The notes: generated by a model not told the origin, from the sequence alone. A stretch of 64,000 nucleotides of DNA from Mucilaginibacter segetis (GCF_016522075.1 NZ_JAEHFW010000003.1:124001-188000), one strand, 5' to 3'; positions 53,654 through 62,962 are shown, counted from the stretch's first letter. A program made the numbers and translations.

Positions 53654-54160
53654 TTACCAGATGGATATGCGTTGGTTCACGGTTTCAGTCCCGGCTGCTA
53701 TGCGTAAAAAATAAAAGCCCCGGGAAAGTCTGTTGTTTAAATTATAGCTGATGGTTTGATCACCAACTTCAACCCGTTGCGACTGTACGGTAATAACATC
53801 GTTACCAAGTACGTCCATAATTTTAACGTTTACAAATGCTCCCCGTGTAACAGTATACTTTATATTAAAAACCTGATCGGTAATTGGATTAGGATAAACC
53901 TGAATATTGGTCAGTAGCTTATCATCAGGTTTGTACACATTAATTTTAGTATTTGATACCACTGCAGGTTTGAGCGGTGGTAGGGCCAAATGAAGCATAT
54001 TTTTTAAAAATGATTGCTTTTTTGGCTTGGCTTTTATGCTGCGTAAGTATGAAGTGTCACTTTTTTGGGCATTAACTCCCCTCGCAAGCGCAACGTTAAC
54101 GGCTATTGCCATCACAATTACAGTAACCCAGGAATTAATTTTAGTAAACTTTATGCCCAT
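53654..54160 (-). CDS. minimal T9SS type A sorting-domain protein
   Basis: This 168-residue protein has a signal peptide (to about residue 31) and a short basic segment (SIKAKPKKQSFLKNMLHLALPPLKP). Nearly all the rest is a T9SS type A sorting domain (QVYPNPITDQVFNIKY, VKIMDVLGNDVITV, LSRGFYFLRIAAGTETVNQRISIW). Only about 50 residues of possible cargo lie between the two signals, far less than in typical T9SS clients. It is secreted and probably surface-bound; the role is unknown. Confidence 0.8.
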   Translation of the reverse strand: MGIKFTKINSWVTVIVMAIAVNVALARGVNAQKSDTSYLRSIKAKPKKQSFLKNMLHLALPPLKPAVVSNTKINVYKPDDKLLTNIQVYPNPITDQVFNIKYTVTRGAFVNVKIMDVLGNDVITVQSQRVEVGDQTISYNLNNRLSRGFYFLRIAAGTETVNQRISIW

Positions 54161-54242
54161 AGCTTATATTGTATGCAAAAATATAAATATTGTGCTCATC
54201 AATCCATACTCTTACAAATTAATGATTAGTTTTAACAATTTT

Positions 54243-54263
54243 TAACAAAATACTGTTTTGTTA
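54243..54263. promoter_or_regulatory. perfect inverted repeat upstream of the KUP transporter gene
   Basis: TAACAAAA (54243-54250) and TTTTGTTA (54256-54263) form perfect 8-bp arms with a 5-base centre, about 90 bases before the KUP start. TTTAACAA occurs again just upstream. It could be a regulator binding site. Confidence 0.3.
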
Positions 54264-54352
54264 GTTGTTTAATTATTATTGACTTATACGATTGCCGATA
54301 GTTTAAGTTGTAATGGATTTTTTTAATATTTTTGTAAACTTTTTAGAACATA

Positions 54353-56296
54353 GTGTCAAATCATAAAGATCTTCAAAAACTATCAGCCGCGGGGCTGCTT
54401 ATCAGTTTAGGAATTATATACGGCGATATAGGTACATCCCCTTTATACGTTTTTAAGGCCATAGTAGGCTCGAGCCGAATTTCAGAAACATTAATACTTG
54501 GAGGAGTTTCCCTCATCTTCTGGACGCTTACGCTTCAAACAACTCTTAAGTACGTTGTAATTACATTAAGGGCTGATAACAAAGGTGAGGGTGGTATATT
54601 TTCGTTATTCTCGTTAGTAAGGCGGAAGGCTAAATGGCTTATAGTACCTGCAGTGGTAGGTGGCTGCGCTTTACTTGCAGATGGTATAATTACGCCGCCT
54701 ATTACCATATCATCAGCTATTGAGGGGTTAGAAACCTACTACCCGCATTTGCCTACGGTGCAAATTGTTATTGGCATCATAGCAGCATTATTTATTATAC
54801 AGCAGTTTGGCACCTCATTAGTAGGTAAGGCGTTTGGGCCTATTATGTTCATTTGGTTTACCATGATGGGTGTTTTAGGTGTAAGTTACCTTGTACAAAT
54901 GCCGGTAGTGTTAAAGGCGCTTAATCCTTATTACGCTTATGAATTACTTACTTCTAATTATAATGCATTTATAATTTTAGGTGCGGTGTTCTTATGTACC
55001 ACAGGGGCCGAAGCCCTTTACTCCGATCTCGGACATTGTGGTCGTGATAATATCCGTATAAGCTGGATATACGTAAAATCGTGCCTTATATTAAACTATC
55101 TGGGGCAGGCGGTATGGTTACTTCACCGTAATGGTCAAGTGCTTGATCTGAATATGCAAAACCCATTCTTTAAAATAATGCCCCAGTGGTTTTTAATATA
55201 TGGTATAGGCATCGCAACCGTAGCGGCTATTATAGCCAGCCAGGCGCTTATTTCCGGCTCATTTACACTAATAGCTGAAGCCGTAAGGCTGAACCTATGG
55301 CCTAAGGTACGTATCAATTACCCTTCGGAGCAAAAAGGCCAATTGTATGTGCCCAGTATAAACTGGATACTTTGCGTTGGCTGTATAGGAGTGGTATTGT
55401 TGTTTCAGCATTCCGCCAATATGGAGGCTGCTTATGGTTTAAGTATTACCGTAGCCATGCTGATGACCACTATACTGGTATCTAAATTCTTGCAACGTAA
55501 AAAGCTGCCTGCATATGTTATAGGTGCATTTTTAACGGTTTATTTATTTATTGAAGGTACCTTTTTAATGGGTAACCTGGTAAAATTCATACATGGTGGT
55601 TGGTTTACCCTTAGTATGGGGCTTATCCTGTTTATTGTGATGTGGACATGGTACATTGCCCGTAAAATAAAAAACCGCTACGTTAAATTTATTGAGATAG
55701 AAGATTATTTTAATATACTTAAGGAGCTAAGCGACGACGAAACTGTTTCAAAATACGCGTCACAGCTGGTATATCTGACCAGCGCTAACTTTAACTCTGA
55801 AATAGAGTCGAAGATCATTTACTCCATATTACAAAAGCAGCCTAAACGTGCTGATGTTTACTGGCTGGTACACGTTGATGTTGTTGACGAGCCGTACCGC
55901 CGCGATTATGAGGTAGACTTTTTGGTGCCGGGTAAACTGGTTCGGATTGATTTTAAACTTGGTTTCAGGGTGGAACAGCAAATAAACCTTCTATTCAGGA
56001 AAGTGGTTGAGGATTTGGTTAAAAACGGCGAAATAGATATTACCAGCACTTACAAATCATTAAATAAGCATAAAATTGTGGGCGATTTCCGTTTTGTAGT
56101 GATTGAGAAGATCGTGTCACGTTCACATAAACTGTCATTGTATGAACGTTTTATTATGTTCATCTACGTTCACCTCAAAAAGGTAAGCTTATCCGAAGAA
56201 CGCAACTTTGGTCTCGACCTTAGTTTTGTAACCATTGAGAAAGTACCGTTAATGATCACATCGCCGGATAGCGTAGAGTTGCACCGTATAAGATAA
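54353..56296 (+). CDS. kup: KUP/HAK/KT family potassium transporter
   Basis: This 647-residue transporter should take up K+ (probably with H+) across the inner membrane. It has LGIIYGDIGTSPLYVFKAI, DNKGEGGIFSLFSLVRR, GCALLADGIITPPITISSAIEG and TGAEALYSDLGHCGRDNIRISW, all KUP signatures, in about 12 membrane helices to about residue 440. A cytoplasmic C-terminal domain of about 200 residues completes it. The start is a GTG at 54353: an in-frame TAG lies nine bases upstream and the next ATG is deep within the fold. TATTTTTG at 54327-54334 is a likely -7 element. Confidence 0.93.
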   Translation: MSNHKDLQKLSAAGLLISLGIIYGDIGTSPLYVFKAIVGSSRISETLILGGVSLIFWTLTLQTTLKYVVITLRADNKGEGGIFSLFSLVRRKAKWLIVPAVVGGCALLADGIITPPITISSAIEGLETYYPHLPTVQIVIGIIAALFIIQQFGTSLVGKAFGPIMFIWFTMMGVLGVSYLVQMPVVLKALNPYYAYELLTSNYNAFIILGAVFLCTTGAEALYSDLGHCGRDNIRISWIYVKSCLILNYLGQAVWLLHRNGQVLDLNMQNPFFKIMPQWFLIYGIGIATVAAIIASQALISGSFTLIAEAVRLNLWPKVRINYPSEQKGQLYVPSINWILCVGCIGVVLLFQHSANMEAAYGLSITVAMLMTTILVSKFLQRKKLPAYVIGAFLTVYLFIEGTFLMGNLVKFIHGGWFTLSMGLILFIVMWTWYIARKIKNRYVKFIEIEDYFNILKELSDDETVSKYASQLVYLTSANFNSEIESKIIYSILQKQPKRADVYWLVHVDVVDEPYRRDYEVDFLVPGKLVRIDFKLGFRVEQQINLLFRKVVEDLVKNGEIDITSTYKSLNKHKIVGDFRFVVIEKIVSRSHKLSLYERFIMFIYVHLKKVSLSEERNFGLDLSFVTIEKVPLMITSPDSVELHRIR

Positions 56297-56324
56297 AATA
56301 AGCATTGTTTTCCTGAAAATATGT

Positions 56325-56360
56325 AAAGCCACCGGTTATTTAACGGCGGCTTTATTTTCT
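56325..56360. terminator. bidirectional terminator between kup and the permease gene
   Basis: AAAGCCACCG (56325-56334) pairs with CGGCGGCTTT (56344-56353), one mismatch, 9-base loop, followed by ATTTTCTTT. It overlaps the last codons of the convergent permease gene. Confidence 0.7.
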
Positions 56361-58051
56361 TTAGCGATAACGCTATGCTTATAGCCGTAAGTGAAATAAA
56401 TAACTAACCCGATTACCAGCCACGCTAAAAACCTGATCCAGCTTTCATACTCCAATTCCGACATCAGGTAAAAGCAGCTTAATAAGCCTAATACGGGTAT
56501 TAAGGATAGCTTTTTTATAAATGATAATACCGTTAAAGTAGCAGATAACAGTATGAACAGGAAATAAGGAAAACGTTCATGCGCGTTTGTACCGTTAAAC
56601 AGATTCAAGATCTTATCATTAAAAAATATAACACCTGCTATAAATAAAACAGGTACTATCCATTGCGAGTTGATATAAGGTAAATGAAATTTTCCTTTAA
56701 CTGCTTCCTCACGGGGGAGTAATAGTACGCCCCCGCATACCAGCACAAAGGCAAACAATGTACCTATACTGGTTAAGTTAGTTACCTCGGTTAGGTTTAA
56801 AAAGAGAGCAGGTATAGCTACCACAAAGCCTGTAACTACTGTAGCAAATGAAGGGGTATGGAATTTTGGATGAATACGTGAAAAGGCCTTTGGTAATAAA
56901 CCATCGCGGCTCATGCTCATCCATATGCGCGGTTGTCCTAATTGGAAAATTAGCAGTACACTTGCTGTTGCTATAACGGCACTTATAGATATTATATAGC
57001 TGATGTTCTTTAAGCCAACTTTAGCAAATACATAGGCCAGCGGATCGCCTACCTGTAAATTTTTATAATTAACCATGCCGGTCAATACCAATGATATCAG
57101 TATATATAGCACAGTACAAATAATCAGCGAGTAGATCATACCGCGCGGCAGGTCGCGTTGCGGGTTTTCGCATTCTTCAGCGGTGGTTGATATGGCATCA
57201 AACCCTATATACGCAAAAAACACACCCGATACCCCTTTCATTACCCCGCCAAAGCCGTTTGGTAAAAACGGGTGCCAGTTAGCCGGCGTTACATAAAAAA
57301 ATCCAATTGCGATAACCGCAATAACGATGGCTATTTTAAGATACACCATGGCGTTTGTGGCGCGTTTGGTTTCGCGTATACCTACATAAACCAGATAAGT
57401 AATAATAAATACAATACCTAACGCAGGTATGTTGGCTATCAACTTAAAATTGCCGATGCCAGGAGCGTTTGCCCAGGCTGCTGCGGCTACTTTTAGCCTG
57501 TCGGTTATTTCGGCTAAATTGCCGCTGGTGGTAAGCTGCTGTATTTTTTCATGCGCGGTAAAGGCCGAAAAATAATCCATAGTTAGGTAGCCCGGCATGT
57601 GAATATGAAAGCCTTCCAGCAGGTTTACGAAATATTCGCTCCATGATATAGCTACGGCAATATTACCTATAGCATACTCCATCAGCAGGTCCCAGCCTAT
57701 TATCCAGGCTATCAGTTCGCCGAATGAGGCATAGGCATAAGTATAAGCACTGCCCGCCACAGGTATACGCGACGCAAATTCAGCATAACACATGGCCGAA
57801 AATCCGCAGGTAATGGCTGTAATAATAAATAAAAAGGTTACTCCGGGGCCGCCGTTGAATGCCGCCTCGCCAATAGTTGAGAAAATACCTGCGCCAACAA
57901 CTGCTGCTATACCCATAAGGGTAAGGTCTTTTACGTTCAGTTCCTTTTTAAGATGGGAAGCGGTTCCGGGATGTTCGGCATCGCTGAAGCCGGAAGCTAC
58001 ATCGGCCAAAATTTTTTCAACAGATTTTCTGCGGAATAGGCTTTTCGACAT
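56336..58051 (-). CDS. APC superfamily amino acid permease
   Basis: This 571-residue integral membrane protein has the amino acid permease pattern of the cationic-amino-acid-transporter-like group: LTLMGIAAVVGAGIFSTIGEAAFNGGPGVT, CYAEFASRIPVAGSAYTYAYASFGELIAWIIGWDLLMEYAIG, and GFDAISTTAEECENPQRDLPRGMIYSL. About 12-14 helices are expected. Cationic amino acids are a common substrate of this group, but the substrate is not certain. It is divergent from the PAP2 gene across 81 bp. Confidence 0.9.
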   Translation of the reverse strand: MSKSLFRRKSVEKILADVASGFSDAEHPGTASHLKKELNVKDLTLMGIAAVVGAGIFSTIGEAAFNGGPGVTFLFIITAITCGFSAMCYAEFASRIPVAGSAYTYAYASFGELIAWIIGWDLLMEYAIGNIAVAISWSEYFVNLLEGFHIHMPGYLTMDYFSAFTAHEKIQQLTTSGNLAEITDRLKVAAAAWANAPGIGNFKLIANIPALGIVFIITYLVYVGIRETKRATNAMVYLKIAIVIAVIAIGFFYVTPANWHPFLPNGFGGVMKGVSGVFFAYIGFDAISTTAEECENPQRDLPRGMIYSLIICTVLYILISLVLTGMVNYKNLQVGDPLAYVFAKVGLKNISYIISISAVIATASVLLIFQLGQPRIWMSMSRDGLLPKAFSRIHPKFHTPSFATVVTGFVVAIPALFLNLTEVTNLTSIGTLFAFVLVCGGVLLLPREEAVKGKFHLPYINSQWIVPVLFIAGVIFFNDKILNLFNGTNAHERFPYFLFILLSATLTVLSFIKKLSLIPVLGLLSCFYLMSELEYESWIRFLAWLVIGLVIYFTYGYKHSVIAKENKAAVK

Positions 58052-58132
58052 TATTAGATCAGTTTTTTCAGTTAACTACCAAACATAACCATTTTTTTGC
58101 ATTGATAAAGTATATACGTTACTTTGTGAGGA

Positions 58133-58798
58133 ATGAATACTGGCGCTAAAGATGTTTTATACCGTAACAGGTATTTTTTTTTACCATACCTTATTATTTT
58201 ATGTGCCTGTATTATTATAAAGGTACTTTACACCCGCGAAACCATCTTTTTTGCGGTTAATGCCCGGTACAGTAACTGGGCAGATATCGTCATGCCTTAT
58301 GTAACCTATATTGGCGATGGTATTGCTATTATAATTATAGCCATTGTTTTGCTTTTCTATAGCTACCGATCTTCTTTTTTGCTGATAACCGGTTACATTA
58401 TTACCTCAGTAGTGGCGCAGATATTAAAATACAGCTTTGACATGCCCCGCCCCAAGGTTTATTTTTCGGCCAAGCTGGATCAGATCCATTTTGTAAAGGA
58501 TATGTATATTTTAAGTACTCATAGTTTTCCATCGGGCCATACGGTTACTGCTTTTTCGGCAGGTATGGTGTTAACCTATCTGGTTAAAAATAAATTATGG
58601 GGCGCATTGTTTTTGGTGATCGCTGTATTGGTTGGGTTTTCAAGGATATACCTGAGCCAGCATTTTTTTGAGGATGTTTTGGCAGGATCGGTAATTGGTA
58701 CGGTGGTAACTGTTTTGTGGCTAAGCTGGATAGATCGCAGACCATTTTTACAAACGTCCCGATGGAATCGCGGACTTTTATCGCGAAGAAAATTATAG
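58133..58798 (+). CDS. PAP2 family membrane phosphatase
   Basis: A 221-residue protein with about five or six membrane helices and the three PAP2 motifs: KYSFDMPRPKVYF (K-x6-RP), FPSGHTVTAFSAG, and SRIYLSQHFFEDVLAG (SR-x5-H-x3-D). All catalytic residues are present. Such enzymes dephosphorylate lipid phosphates such as undecaprenyl diphosphate or phosphatidic acid. GT-type sequence cannot tell the substrate. It is divergent from the permease gene and followed by a repeat-rich gap. Confidence 0.9.
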   Translation: MNTGAKDVLYRNRYFFLPYLIILCACIIIKVLYTRETIFFAVNARYSNWADIVMPYVTYIGDGIAIIIIAIVLLFYSYRSSFLLITGYIITSVVAQILKYSFDMPRPKVYFSAKLDQIHFVKDMYILSTHSFPSGHTVTAFSAGMVLTYLVKNKLWGALFLVIAVLVGFSRIYLSQHFFEDVLAGSVIGTVVTVLWLSWIDRRPFLQTSRWNRGLLSRRKL

Positions 58799-58820
58799 CA
58801 CTGAAACTATTTTCTTGTTC

Positions 58821-58861
58821 TGTTCCGCTGGTGTGTATACAAAAACGGAACAAGCGGAACA
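58821..58861. repeat. GTTCCGC/GCGGAAC inverted repeats, first cluster
   Basis: TGTTCCGCT (58821-58829) pairs with AGCGGAACA (58853-58861). A third copy, CGGAACAA (58846-58853), can compete for the same partner, allowing two alternative hairpins. Related copies occur 100 bp downstream. It lies just after the PAP2 gene. Confidence 0.45.
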
Positions 58862-58956
58862 CTCTGCTTATCAGTTTTTTACAATAGAATGTTTTATATT
58901 TTTATAAATGTATTAAATTATAAATTACTTATTATCAGCGTTTTAATGAATAAAAA

Positions 58957-58991
58957 GGGTGTTCCGCTGTTTTGCTTGCGGAACACCTTTT
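58957..58991. terminator. hairpin terminator with GTTCCGC-type stem
   Basis: GGTGTTCCGC (58958-58967) and GCGGAACACC (58978-58987) form a perfect 10-bp stem with a 10-base loop, flanked by A residues before and TTTTC after. It lies between the convergent PAP2 and 218-residue hypothetical genes, about 45 bases after the latter's stop, and can act on both strands. Confidence 0.65.
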
Positions 58992-59034
58992 CTGATATGT
59001 GCAAATATAATAACTGGTAAAAAAGCAATTAAAT

Positions 59035-59691
59035 TTATGCTTCTTCTTCTTGTTTCCTTTTCTTTCTGCGTACCATGGCAATAATAATAACCAGTATAAT
59101 AATTGGTCCGCCGCCAAATATGGCCACCTTTGCGCCGGTAGATAGGCCCTTTGCATCAGTAAGGTACTGGTCGTTACGCTGTAATTGTGGTGATAGTTTA
59201 ATGGAACTGGAAAATGCCTTATACTCATCGTTCACGAGATCTTTCCGCATCTCTTCATAAAAATATTCAAAGGTATAAGTAACCTCCTGTGTGTAAATAA
59301 TAATGAAGTTACGCAGTTTTATTCCTTCACCTTGGTCTGTTTGCAGGGTAAATGTTTTGGCTTTTAAGTGGCCTATAGTGGTATCACGAACGTTTTGGGC
59401 ACTGCCTTCAGCCTGACCCTTAATGCCTTTTATATAATCTTTTAATACCTTATTGAGGTCCTTTTCCTTTTTTAATGCGGTATTGCCTTTCGCGTTTTCC
59501 GCACGGATAACCACCATATAACCGTAAGCGCTATTGGCAGAATATATTTGTTGACCAAGTGTATCTTTCTTTTGATAATCCTCCGGTAATGACACGGTAA
59601 CAAGGCTATCTATTTTTACCGGTTTTAATGTTTGCGCAAAGCTGTTTATTCCAAACAGGGTAATGCAAAGAATTATGGTTAGCTTTTTCAT
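59035..59691 (-). CDS. secreted protein with C-terminal membrane anchor, unknown function
   Basis: This 218-residue protein has a signal peptide (to about residue 19, INSFAQ), a mainly beta-strand and helical domain (KIDSLVTVSLPEDYQKKD; GYMVVIRAEN; LKAKTFTLQTDQGEGIKLRNFIIIYTQEVTYTFEYFYEE), and a membrane helix near 183-206. A charged cytoplasmic tail RRKKRKQEEEA ends it. The topology would place the main domain in the periplasm, anchored to the inner membrane. No family is recognised. Confidence 0.7.
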   Translation of the reverse strand: MKKLTIILCITLFGINSFAQTLKPVKIDSLVTVSLPEDYQKKDTLGQQIYSANSAYGYMVVIRAENAKGNTALKKEKDLNKVLKDYIKGIKGQAEGSAQNVRDTTIGHLKAKTFTLQTDQGEGIKLRNFIIIYTQEVTYTFEYFYEEMRKDLVNDEYKAFSSSIKLSPQLQRNDQYLTDAKGLSTGAKVAIFGGGPIIILVIIIAMVRRKKRKQEEEA

Positions 59692-59746
59692 AGATGCTTT
59701 AACCTATAAAAAGCATTTAAGTTTTACACCTTTACTCTTTATTGTT

Positions 59747-60265
59747 TTAAAATGACCGTGAGTTAGTAATTTTGGCTATACGCGCACGATTATACTGCTG
59801 TAATATAACAGGCATTACATTGTAAATTACGTTGCTTATTAGCACCGCTGCGCACAAGCCATACCTTTGCAGCCAAAGTGCGTAACCCGCCGTAAACAAA
59901 AAGAAAAACAGGCATATTAAATGATAGCGCTGGTATACTGCAACGCTGTTTATGTACTGCGCGGCGCGTTCCCGGTTATTAATAATGGGGCCGGCACGTT
60001 CAGAGCTGCGCAAATACCGGTTAACATAATCGCCGTTTTGCACCATTTTACGTACTGTTTTGGCACCAAGCTTTTCGTAAAAAGCGGGGCGGGTGCTTAT
60101 TTGAAACTTACGCAGTGGAAGCGCCTGCCCCAAAACACTGAGCGCCAGGAACAGGCTGAGCAGTATAGGCGAAAAATCATCATACCAGCACCATAACACG
60201 GGAATAAAACACAGGATGGTCCAAAAAGCGTTTACAGCCTGGTTGATATTTTCCCGTGCGGTCAT
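59747..60265 (-). CDS. membrane protein resembling the CrtO-type acyltransferase family, function uncertain
   Basis: This 172-residue protein has two N-terminal membrane helices (about 12-50), a central cytoplasmic segment FYEKLGAKTVRKMVQNGDYVNRYLRSSER, two more helices (about 112-155), and a C-terminal YNVMPVILQQYNRARI. The closing N-x-x-P-x-x-LQ-x-YNR-x-R pattern recalls the glycosyl-diaponeurosporenoate acyltransferase (CrtO) family, but no carotenoid genes are nearby and the match is from memory. It ends 55 nt upstream of the 218-residue gene and starts 2 nt after the peptidase gene, so it is co-transcribed with the peptidase. Confidence 0.65.
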   Translation of the reverse strand: MTARENINQAVNAFWTILCFIPVLWCWYDDFSPILLSLFLALSVLGQALPLRKFQISTRPAFYEKLGAKTVRKMVQNGDYVNRYLRSSERAGPIINNRERAAQYINSVAVYQRYHLICLFFFLFTAGYALWLQRYGLCAAVLISNVIYNVMPVILQQYNRARIAKITNSRSF

Positions 60266-60267
60266 GC

Positions 60268-61968
60268 TTATATTTTATCCATTTCGCTTTTTACAAATTC
60301 CGCGAGTTCTTTTACATAACCGGCGCTGAAATCGAATTTAATGCCCGCGGTTTCGTATATCTCGGTAATGGTTTTGGTGTAACCCAGTTTAAGCGCATCC
60401 AGATATTGCTGTAAGCCTTTTTCGGGATTCTCTTTATAATTTTTCCATACGGCTATAGCGCCTAATTGCGCCATGCCGTATTCAATGTAATAAAACGGAA
60501 CCTCGAAAATGTGTAATTGCTTTTGCCACAAATTTTGTTCGGCCAGTTCGTTACCGCTCCAGTCGGCGAACCCTGCGCCAAATGGCTCGTATATTTTCAA
60601 CCATGCTTCTGTACGCTCGGCATCCGTATGGTCGGGATTGGTATATATCCAGTGCTGAAACTGATCTACCACGGCTACCCATGGCAGTGTTTTCAGTACA
60701 TCGAATAATTGATCGCGCTTGGCTCGTTTCAGATCTTCCTCGTTATCGAAATAAACATCCCAGTTATCCATAGATATTAATTCCATTGACATGGAAGCCA
60801 GCTCGGCAACCTCACTCGGGCAATGTTTAAAATCGTTCAGTTCCAGGTCGGCAGTTAAAAAGGTGTGTACCGCATGGCCGCCCTCGTGTACCATCGTAGT
60901 GAGATCGCGGAAGGTATTGGCGGAATTCATGAAGATGAAAGGCGCTCCTGTTTCGGAAAGCGGATAGTTATAACCACCCGGCGCTTTGCCTTTACGGCTC
61001 TCTACATCAAACAGATCATTATCTTTCATGATTTCCAGCCGTTCGCCCAGGTAACGGTTAATGTTGCTGAAGCATTGTATAGATTTTTCTACCAGTTCCT
61101 CGCCGCTGCTAAATGGCTTTAAGGCAGGCTTACCGGATGGGTCAACATCCATATCCCAGGGTTTAAGTATAGCAACTCCTAATGCCTCTTTTCGTTTTTC
61201 GGCCTGTTCGCGTAAGATAGGTACTATTTCGGTTTCAATAGCGGCGTGGAAAGCGTAGCAATCCTGGGGGGTATAATCAAAACGACCCAGTGCCTGAAAC
61301 ATATAGTCGCGGAAGTTTTCGAAACCCGCGTTAAGGGCTACTTTATGCCTTAGGGCACGCAGATGATCAAATAAGGTATCCAGTTTCTCTTTATCGGCTA
61401 AACGGCGGGTGGTTATCTTTTCCCAAACTTCCTGACGTTTAGTACGGTCGGTATCTTTTAAAAATACGGAGGCCTGTTCCAGGGTGAATTCCTTATCACC
61501 AATTTGTACCGACATGGAACCGGTTATGGATTGATATTTTTGCTGTTCTACCTGTATCTGTGTTTGCAGCGGAATGTTCTCTTCCCGGAAAAGCTCCAGA
61601 GATTTTTTAACCGCGCGCAGCATAATGTAATATTTCTTATCTTCCAGTTCATCTACATATTCGCTCTCTACCAGCTTTTTATTGAGGTCGTTATTATAGG
61701 GAGCGGTTTTAGGCTCTATTTCGGTAGCAAAGTATTGAAAACTTTCCAGCAGATCGGGGTTCATGGTATCGCAGGTCATGCGGATGTAGCGCCATGCAAA
61801 ATCCTCCTCTAAAGCTGCCTGCAGTTCGCTGCCGTCTTTTAACCATTGCTCCAGTTCCTCAACAGAATTAATGGGGCGGTTAAGCAATTCCTGATAAATA
61901 GGTTCCAGGGTTTCCCAATTAATTTCCAGATCGGCAGGTATATAGGTGCGTGTTTTTTTATGTATCAT
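60268..61968 (-). CDS. M3 family oligoendopeptidase
   Basis: This 566-residue cytoplasmic zinc peptidase has the M3 motif HEGGH (His361, Glu362, His365) in FRDLTTMVHEGGHAVHTF, and the third ligand in EVAELASMSMELISMDNWD. The architecture is the usual all-helical one of PepF-like oligoendopeptidases. It should cut short peptides to recycle amino acids. The 172-residue membrane protein gene follows with only a 2-nt gap. All catalytic residues are intact. Confidence 0.93.
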   Translation of the reverse strand: MIHKKTRTYIPADLEINWETLEPIYQELLNRPINSVEELEQWLKDGSELQAALEEDFAWRYIRMTCDTMNPDLLESFQYFATEIEPKTAPYNNDLNKKLVESEYVDELEDKKYYIMLRAVKKSLELFREENIPLQTQIQVEQQKYQSITGSMSVQIGDKEFTLEQASVFLKDTDRTKRQEVWEKITTRRLADKEKLDTLFDHLRALRHKVALNAGFENFRDYMFQALGRFDYTPQDCYAFHAAIETEIVPILREQAEKRKEALGVAILKPWDMDVDPSGKPALKPFSSGEELVEKSIQCFSNINRYLGERLEIMKDNDLFDVESRKGKAPGGYNYPLSETGAPFIFMNSANTFRDLTTMVHEGGHAVHTFLTADLELNDFKHCPSEVAELASMSMELISMDNWDVYFDNEEDLKRAKRDQLFDVLKTLPWVAVVDQFQHWIYTNPDHTDAERTEAWLKIYEPFGAGFADWSGNELAEQNLWQKQLHIFEVPFYYIEYGMAQLGAIAVWKNYKENPEKGLQQYLDALKLGYTKTITEIYETAGIKFDFSAGYVKELAEFVKSEMDKI

Positions 61969-62073
61969 GGTTTATTAGATGTGTATGTGCAAATATGCGG
62001 AATAACGCGCAAGTGTGAAAATGCGTATAGGTTAATGCGCTGAAAAAGTTTAAAGTGTAGTAATAAAAAGTGA

Positions 62074-62928
62074 TTACCTCATCCAAACCCTGTCCAACAA
62101 AAATAAGGCGGCAAACACCACGCTTGCTATGCCGTTGGTGGTCATAAACGCCCGGTTTACGCGGCTAAGATCATTAGGTTTTACCAACAGGTGTTGATAA
62201 ATCAGCATGGCGCAAAAGAATACGATACCCGCGTAATACAGCAAGCCTACATGGGTGTAAAATACCGGCATTGCAATAAATATAGCAGACAATATATGTA
62301 ACCCTGTTGATAGCCATAAAGCGTTCACCTTACCTAAATAGGCGGGTATAGAATGCAGGTGTTCGTCGCGATCAAAGTCCTCATCCTGCAATGCGTAAAT
62401 AATATCGAAACCGCTTACCCAGCATAAAACCGAGAGCGAGAAAAATAATGGAGTTAAAGCGAATGCCCCGGTAACCACCAAATAAGCGCCTATCGGGGCT
62501 AAAGATAAGCCCAGCCCCAATACCAAATGGCACAAAGCGGTGAAGCGTTTAGTGGCACTGTAGCCTAATACTACTAATAAAGCCACTGGTGAAAGGTAAA
62601 AGCATAGGGGGTTAATGAACCAGGTAGTGAAAATAAACAGCAGGCAGTTAGTAATGGTAAAAGTTAAAGCTGCCGCCGGACTAATACGGCCAGCCGGTAT
62701 GTCCCTAAGTTTAGTACGTGGGTTTTTAGCATCGATATCCCTGTCGAGGTAGCGGTTAAACGCCATGGCCGAGTTACGCGCAAATACCATACACAACAGC
62801 ATCATAACCAGTTGCTGCCATTCAAAAACGTGGTGGGTGGTGGTTACTGCCAAAAAAAAGCCTATAAAGGCAAAAGGCATAGCAAATATGGTATGCGAAA
62901 AAGTTACTAATGATAAATATTTTTTCAT
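62074..62928 (-). CDS. UbiA-family prenyltransferase (4-hydroxybenzoate polyprenyltransferase-like)
   Basis: This 284-residue protein of about nine membrane helices has both Asp-rich motifs of the UbiA family: N-x3-D-x3-D at 58-66 (NRYLDRDID) and the DEDFDRDEHLHSIP segment in the second half. It attaches a polyprenyl chain to an aromatic acceptor. Bacteroidota use menaquinone, so the MqnP-type step of the futalosine route is more likely than ubiquinone synthesis; that is inference. It lies 67 nt upstream of engB on the minus strand, separated by a REP-like palindrome. Confidence 0.9.
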   Translation of the reverse strand: MKKYLSLVTFSHTIFAMPFAFIGFFLAVTTTHHVFEWQQLVMMLLCMVFARNSAMAFNRYLDRDIDAKNPRTKLRDIPAGRISPAAALTFTITNCLLFIFTTWFINPLCFYLSPVALLVVLGYSATKRFTALCHLVLGLGLSLAPIGAYLVVTGAFALTPLFFSLSVLCWVSGFDIIYALQDEDFDRDEHLHSIPAYLGKVNALWLSTGLHILSAIFIAMPVFYTHVGLLYYAGIVFFCAMLIYQHLLVKPNDLSRVNRAFMTTNGIASVVFAALFLLDRVWMR

Positions 62929-62962
62929 CCTTATAATAAATGCCCCAAAGTGTATTCAATAA

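Noticed and set aside
58584..59228. Minus-strand frames of 92 and 97 codons in and beyond the repeat-rich gap
   Set aside because: They overlap the PAP2 and the 218-residue genes, run through hairpin repeats, and show no family features.
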